This document shows positions 60,627 through 64,000 of a DNA stretch of 64,000 nt, piece by piece; position 1 is the stretch's first letter; each line of letters opens with the position of its first letter. The translations under genes were made by a program, and so were the position numbers. The DNA is taken from positions 20,546-84,545 of the forward strand of contig REBS01000113.1 of the NCBI GenBank assembly GCA_007692605.1, given 5' to 3'. The DNA comes from Gemmatimonadales bacterium (GTDB lineage Bacteria; Gemmatimonadota; Gemmatimonadetes; Longimicrobiales; Gaopeijiaceae). The notes below the pieces were generated by a model, which was not told the origin of the DNA, ran no database searches, and saw only the letters and a list, made by a program, of their open reading frames with translations.

Positions 60627-61676
60627 TCAACCCGCCGACGCTTCGCGGGTTCCGATGCGGGCCGCCTCGATCCGCGCGAGGGCGGTGCGCGCGATCCGGT
60701 CGCACAGGTGCGAAAAGGGGATCCCGGCAGCGCGGGCCGCACGCGGCAGGAGCGAATTCGCCGTCATCCCGGGCAGCGCGTTCGCCTCGAGGCACCAGAG
60801 CTCGCCGGCATCATCCAAGATGAAATCCACCCGCGAGAAGTCCCGCAGGAAGAGGGCTTCGTGGACCTGCAGCGCCCGCTCTCGGGCCCGCTCGGCGACC
60901 GCGTTGGGGATGTGCGCCGGGAAGACCTCGCGGGCGAGCCCCGGCTGATACTTGCACTCGTAATCGAAGATCTCGTGATCGGGAATGATCTCGCCCACGG
61001 GCAGGGCATCGCCGCCCACGACCCCGACCGTGAGTTCCCGTCCGGGGATGTAGGCCTCGTAGAGCACCCGGTCCTCGTACTGCAGCGCCTGCTCCACCGC
61101 ACCTTCGATGGCCTCCCTCTCCTTGACCAGCGAGAGACCCAGGGTGGACCCGCCCGACGGCGGCTTCACGATCAGGGGGAGCCCGAGCCGCTCCACGACC
61201 TCGTCGGGGGTGGCGGGGTGCGGGAGCCAGTCGGGGGTGGGGATCCCCGCGTCCCGAAAGAGCCGCTTGGAGACCTCCTTGTCCATCGAGAGGGTGCACC
61301 CGAGCCGACCGCTCCCCGCGTAGGGGAGCCCGGTCAGGTCGAGGAGCGCCTGCAGGGTGCCGTCTTCGCCGGTCCCCCCGTGCAGGATCGGGAGCACGAC
61401 GTCGACCCCCTCCATCTCCGGGGCACGTGTGAGCGACGTGATGTCTCCCGACTCGAGAAGATCCACCGAACCCGGCGGCGGTGGCGCGATCCCCACCCCC
61501 GCCGCGACGAGCCGGGCCTGATCCTCACGCGAAAGGACCCCCCGGGCGGTATCGAAGGCCACCACCTCGTGGCCGCCCTCGCGCAGCGCCTTCGCGACCT
61601 GCGCGCCCGATGCGAGCGAAACGTCCCGCTCCCCCGACGTGCCCCCCATGAGGACCGCGATGCGCAGGCGGCTCAC
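60627..61676 (-). CDS. ddl: D-alanine--D-alanine ligase
   Basis: 349 residues from GTG 61676, overlapping the cysteine synthase-like gene's stop by 4 bp. ATP-grasp enzyme making D-Ala-D-Ala for peptidoglycan. Motifs are RIAVLMGGTSGERDVSLASG, VVLPILHGGTGEDGTLQALL, LPYAGSGRLGCTLSMDKEVSK, LPLIVKPPSGGSTLGLSLV and the metal site VDFILDDAGELWCLEANALPGMT. With the class IV D-amino-acid transaminase gene this window covers two D-amino-acid steps. The larger track ORF is a read-through version of the same frame. Confidence 0.95.
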   Translation of the reverse strand: MSRLRIAVLMGGTSGERDVSLASGAQVAKALREGGHEVVAFDTARGVLSREDQARLVAAGVGIAPPPPGSVDLLESGDITSLTRAPEMEGVDVVLPILHGGTGEDGTLQALLDLTGLPYAGSGRLGCTLSMDKEVSKRLFRDAGIPTPDWLPHPATPDEVVERLGLPLIVKPPSGGSTLGLSLVKEREAIEGAVEQALQYEDRVLYEAYIPGRELTVGVVGGDALPVGEIIPDHEIFDYECKYQPGLAREVFPAHIPNAVAERARERALQVHEALFLRDFSRVDFILDDAGELWCLEANALPGMTANSLLPRAARAAGIPFSHLCDRIARTALARIEAARIGTREASAG

Positions 61677-62719
61677 GGGTCGAGGCCCCCCGTGCCCCCG
61701 ACGGAATGCCCGTGCTCGGTCATCCATTCGTCGTTGAACAGCTTGCTCAGATAGTGCTCGCCCCAGTCGCAGAGCACCGCGACGACGAATCCCTCGGGGT
61801 CGTCGATCTCGCGGGCGCGCTGGAGGGCGGCGTGGACGATGAGCCCCGCGGATCCGCCCACGAACAGCCCCTCCTCGCGGGTGAGCCGGTGAGCCATCGC
61901 AAAGGCGGAGCGGTCGTCGACGCTGACGTAGTCGTCGACCACCTCCAGGTCCAGCGCTCCAGGGATCTTGTCGTTGCCGAGCCCCTCGACCTGGTAGACC
62001 TCGCCCTCGGGCATCTCGCCGGTGTGGAAGAAGGGGGCGATTACCGAGCCCACCGGATCCACCCCCACGATCTGCACATCGGGATTCCGCTCCTTCAGGA
62101 AGCGACCGGTCCCCGAGATCGTGCCTCCGGTCCCGGCTCCGGCGAAGAAGTGCGTGATCCGTCCCTGGCTCTGCTCCCAGAGCTCCGGTCCGGTGCTCTC
62201 GTAGTGGGCCTGGGGGTTCGCGGGATTGTAGAACTGGTCGGCCAGCACGGCCCCCGGCGTCTCGCGGGCGATGCGGGCCGCCCACTGGGTGTAGTGGCGC
62301 GGGTCGTCGTTCGGCACATCGGTGGGGGTGATGATCACCTCGGCCCCGAAGGCGCGCAGCAGGCGCACCTTCTCGGTGCTCATCTTGTCGGGCATCGTGA
62401 AGATGCATCGATAGCCCCGCGACGCGGCGGCCATCGCCAGCGCCAGTCCGGTGTTCCCGCTCGTGGCCTCGACCACGGTCCCTCCCGGCCCCAGCGAGCC
62501 CTCGGCCTCGGCGGCCTCGACGATCGCCTGGCCGATCCGGTCCTTCACCGACCCCCCCGGATTCATGAACTCGCACTTACCGTAGACGGGGGTTCGAATC
62601 CCCTCGGCGACCCGGTTCAGCCGCACCAGGGGGGTCCAGCCCACCAGATCGAGGGCCGAGGCGACCGGTCGGCGCAGACGGTCGGGAGGGGTGATGTGGC
62701 CGGGCTCAGGAGTCGTCAT
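61673..62719 (-). CDS. PLP-dependent cysteine synthase / cystathionine beta-synthase-like enzyme
   Basis: 348 residues, fold-type II. The PLP lysine is in NPGGSVKDRIG, the substrate loop is ATSGNTGLALAM, and the phosphate-binding glycines are AGAGTGGTISG. The region RAFGAEVIITPTDVPNDDPRHY and AVLADQFYNPANPQAHYESTG is the version seen in cystathionine beta-synthase-type enzymes rather than classical CysK (which has TPG..GM). It therefore forms cysteine from O-acetylserine and sulfide, or cystathionine from serine and homocysteine; no CBS domain pair is present. It overlaps the upstream TonB-C lipoprotein gene by 14 bp. Confidence 0.9.
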   Translation of the reverse strand: MTTPEPGHITPPDRLRRPVASALDLVGWTPLVRLNRVAEGIRTPVYGKCEFMNPGGSVKDRIGQAIVEAAEAEGSLGPGGTVVEATSGNTGLALAMAAASRGYRCIFTMPDKMSTEKVRLLRAFGAEVIITPTDVPNDDPRHYTQWAARIARETPGAVLADQFYNPANPQAHYESTGPELWEQSQGRITHFFAGAGTGGTISGTGRFLKERNPDVQIVGVDPVGSVIAPFFHTGEMPEGEVYQVEGLGNDKIPGALDLEVVDDYVSVDDRSAFAMAHRLTREEGLFVGGSAGLIVHAALQRAREIDDPEGFVVAVLCDWGEHYLSKLFNDEWMTEHGHSVGGTGGLDP

Positions 62720-63122
62720 TCACTCGGGGTCGTTTCGAGAAGTGCACGGGCAGGGAGGCCCACATCCGGATTCGTTTTCCATCCTTGCGCCCCGGCTGGA
62801 AGCGGAGCTCGCGCGCGCCGGTGAGCGCAGCCGCGTCCAGCCCCTCGTGCCCCGACGACTCGAGGACCTCGACGGAGTCGACCACCCCGGTCTCGTTCAC
62901 CCGGACCCGCAGGAGGGTCGTCCCCTCGGCGCCCTCGTCCCAAAGCTCCACGGGGTAGGCGATCGGCTCCTCGCCGTAGAGGGGAGTCGGCTGTTCCAGC
63001 TCGCTCTCGCCCCCGCAACCGACCAGGAGCAGGAGCGTCAGGGTCGCGGCCAGTCGGCGCAGCGGTGCGGGCACCTCGCGAGGCACGGTGGACCATCGGT
63101 CCTGAGGGGTCGTCGTATTCAC
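62706..63122 (-). CDS. TonB C-terminal domain lipoprotein
   Basis: 138 residues from GTG 63122, overlapping the mutS stop by 4 bp. The lipobox is LVGC ([12 protein letters not shown]). The mature part is a single TonB-C (energy transducer) domain: [60 protein letters not shown] shows the family's 'v..s.g...ld..al...r..rf.P'. Unlike true TonB it has no proline-rich spanning region and is a lipoprotein, so it is probably a stand-alone peptidoglycan- or receptor-contacting domain rather than an energy transducer. Confidence 0.85.
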   Translation of the reverse strand: MNTTTPQDRWSTVPREVPAPLRRLAATLTLLLLVGCGGESELEQPTPLYGEEPIAYPVELWDEGAEGTTLLRVRVNETGVVDSVEVLESSGHEGLDAAALTGARELRFQPGRKDGKRIRMWASLPVHFSKRPRVNDDS

Positions 63123-64000
63123 TCGTCGTCGGATGGGTCTGAAGGGGTACCGAGGGCCTCGGCCCTGAGCCTGGCCAGAACGTTCATCGCCTCGAGCGGC
63201 GTCATCGCCTCGAGCTCCACACGCCGGAGCCGGGCCACCACCGGATGCTCCCCCGCAAAGAGGGAAAGCTGGTCCGGCGACGGGGTGGAGTCGGGCCGGT
63301 GTGCGCCGAAGCGCCCGAGACCCTCTCCCCCTCCCGAGTGTGTACCCTCGAGTTCGGCAAGAAGCTCACCCGCCCGTGCGATCACGGGGGCGGGCAGTCC
63401 GGCGAGACGGGCCACCTGGATCCCGTAGGACCGGTCGGCGCCCCCGGCTTCGAGGCGGCGCAGAAAGACGATGTCGTCGCCCGTCTCCCGCACCGACACG
63501 TTCATATTCTTGACCCCGCCCAGAAGATCCCCGAGCTGCGTGAGCTCGTGGTAGTGGGTCGCGAAGATCGACTTGCTTCCAAGGTGTTCATGGAGGTGTT
63601 CGGTGACCGCCCAGGCGATCGATACGCCGTCGTACGTCGAGGTCCCCCGACCGATCTCGTCGAGCAGCACCAGGCTGCGATCGGTGGCACCGTGGATGAT
63701 CGAAGCGGTCTCGTTCATCTCGACCATGAAGGTGGACTGGCCCCGGGCCAGGTTGTCCGAGGCCCCGACGCGGGTGAAGATGCGGTCGCACAGCGGAAGG
63801 CGCGCCACATTCGCCGGCACGAAGGAGCCCATCTGGCCCAGGAGCTGGATGAGTCCCACCTGCCTGAGGATCGTGCTCTTTCCCGCCATGTTCGGGCCCG
63901 TCAGGATCACGATTCGCCCGGCTTCGTCGAGGCGCAGGTCGTTCGGGATGAACTCCTCGCGCGGCATCATGGTCTCGACCACCGGGTGGCGACCGGCCTC
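63119..64000 (-). CDS. mutS: DNA mismatch repair protein MutS, C-terminal part (5' end outside window)
   Basis: The last 294 codons of MutS; the frame stays open to the right edge ([21 protein letters not shown] matches the start of the ATPase domain). Walker A is [21 protein letters not shown], the dimer-interface [13 protein letters not shown]-like region is [20 protein letters not shown], Walker B is [16 protein letters not shown], and the signature [10 protein letters not shown] follows. The C-terminal helix-turn-helix and clamp-binding tail are [13 protein letters not shown] and [21 protein letters not shown]. It recognises mismatches and recruits MutL. Confidence 0.97.
   Translation of the reverse strand, partial: EAGRHPVVETMMPREEFIPNDLRLDEAGRIVILTGPNMAGKSTILRQVGLIQLLGQMGSFVPANVARLPLCDRIFTRVGASDNLARGQSTFMVEMNETASIIHGATDRSLVLLDEIGRGTSTYDGVSIAWAVTEHLHEHLGSKSIFATHYHELTQLGDLLGGVKNMNVSVRETGDDIVFLRRLEAGGADRSYGIQVARLAGLPAPVIARAGELLAELEGTHSGGGEGLGRFGAHRPDSTPSPDQLSLFAGEHPVVARLRRVELEAMTPLEAMNVLARLRAEALGTPSDPSDDE

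Noticed and set aside
1-64000. tRNA, rRNA, CRISPR, IS elements or prophage genes
   Set aside because: No tRNA-like cloverleaf, repeat-spacer pattern, transposase or phage gene was seen on reading through; short or divergent ones could still be missed without tools.

Overview
The window is a dense, high-GC (about two thirds G+C or more by eye) chromosomal segment of a diderm bacterium. Outer-membrane machinery (Omp85 protein plus TamB, a TonB-dependent receptor, an usher-like barrel), many lipoproteins and secreted proteins whose signal peptides end in 'AQ', DUF1343 and M14/M20 hydrolases, and thin operons joined by ATGA/GTGA overlaps together suggest Gemmatimonadota or a close relative. No rRNA or other marker is present to prove this. 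I saw no tRNA, rRNA, IS element, prophage or CRISPR array. The left edge cuts an SSS transporter and the right edge cuts mutS.

Layout. 1-8.6 kb: a cell-wall sugar scavenging cluster. On the minus strand it holds a NagZ-type GH3 lipoprotein, a GH3 fused to an AmiE-like serine hydrolase, an NTF2-like secreted protein and a sodium:solute symporter. Divergent from these is a NamZ/DUF1343 exo-muramidase. 8.6-15.4 kb: a probable surface-fibre operon on the plus strand with two DUF4402 subunits, a PapD-like chaperone, an usher-like barrel with a C-terminal SdrD-B-like module, and a sigma-54 activator. A textbook -24/-12 promoter precedes the first subunit gene. This is the most interesting system in the window. 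15.5-21.6 kb (minus): D-amino-acid transaminase, PspA with a YbjN/CesT-like partner, UvrA and HtpX. 21.7-29.4 kb (minus): TamB, an Omp85 barrel and a metallophosphoesterase.

29.5-43.1 kb (minus): a very compact run of 17 housekeeping genes, in transcription order yebC, ruvC, ruvA, ruvB, queA, tgt, yajC, def, fmt, thiE-like, thiS, thiG, rsmB, a PASTA protein, a TlpA-like thioredoxin, a YbbR-domain protein and tsaD. The thiamine genes sit between fmt and rsmB, and rsmB has no ordinary start codon. 43.3-49.6 kb (plus): gamma-glutamyltransferase, an Oar-like TonB-dependent receptor and a GH113-like membrane-anchored hydrolase. 49.6-53.2 kb (minus): a PAS kinase, a stand-alone receiver and a receiver-PAS-kinase protein. 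53.3-57.3 kb: a TVP38-type membrane protein, an M20 lipoprotein peptidase, a small membrane protein and a metzincin-like protein with an altered zinc motif. 57.2-64 kb (minus): M14 carboxypeptidase, rhomboid protease, Ddl, cysteine/cystathionine synthase, a TonB-C lipoprotein and the 3' end of mutS.

All start sites were chosen by eye from overlaps, ribosome-binding sequences and signal peptides. Function calls rest on recognised motifs, not on database searches.
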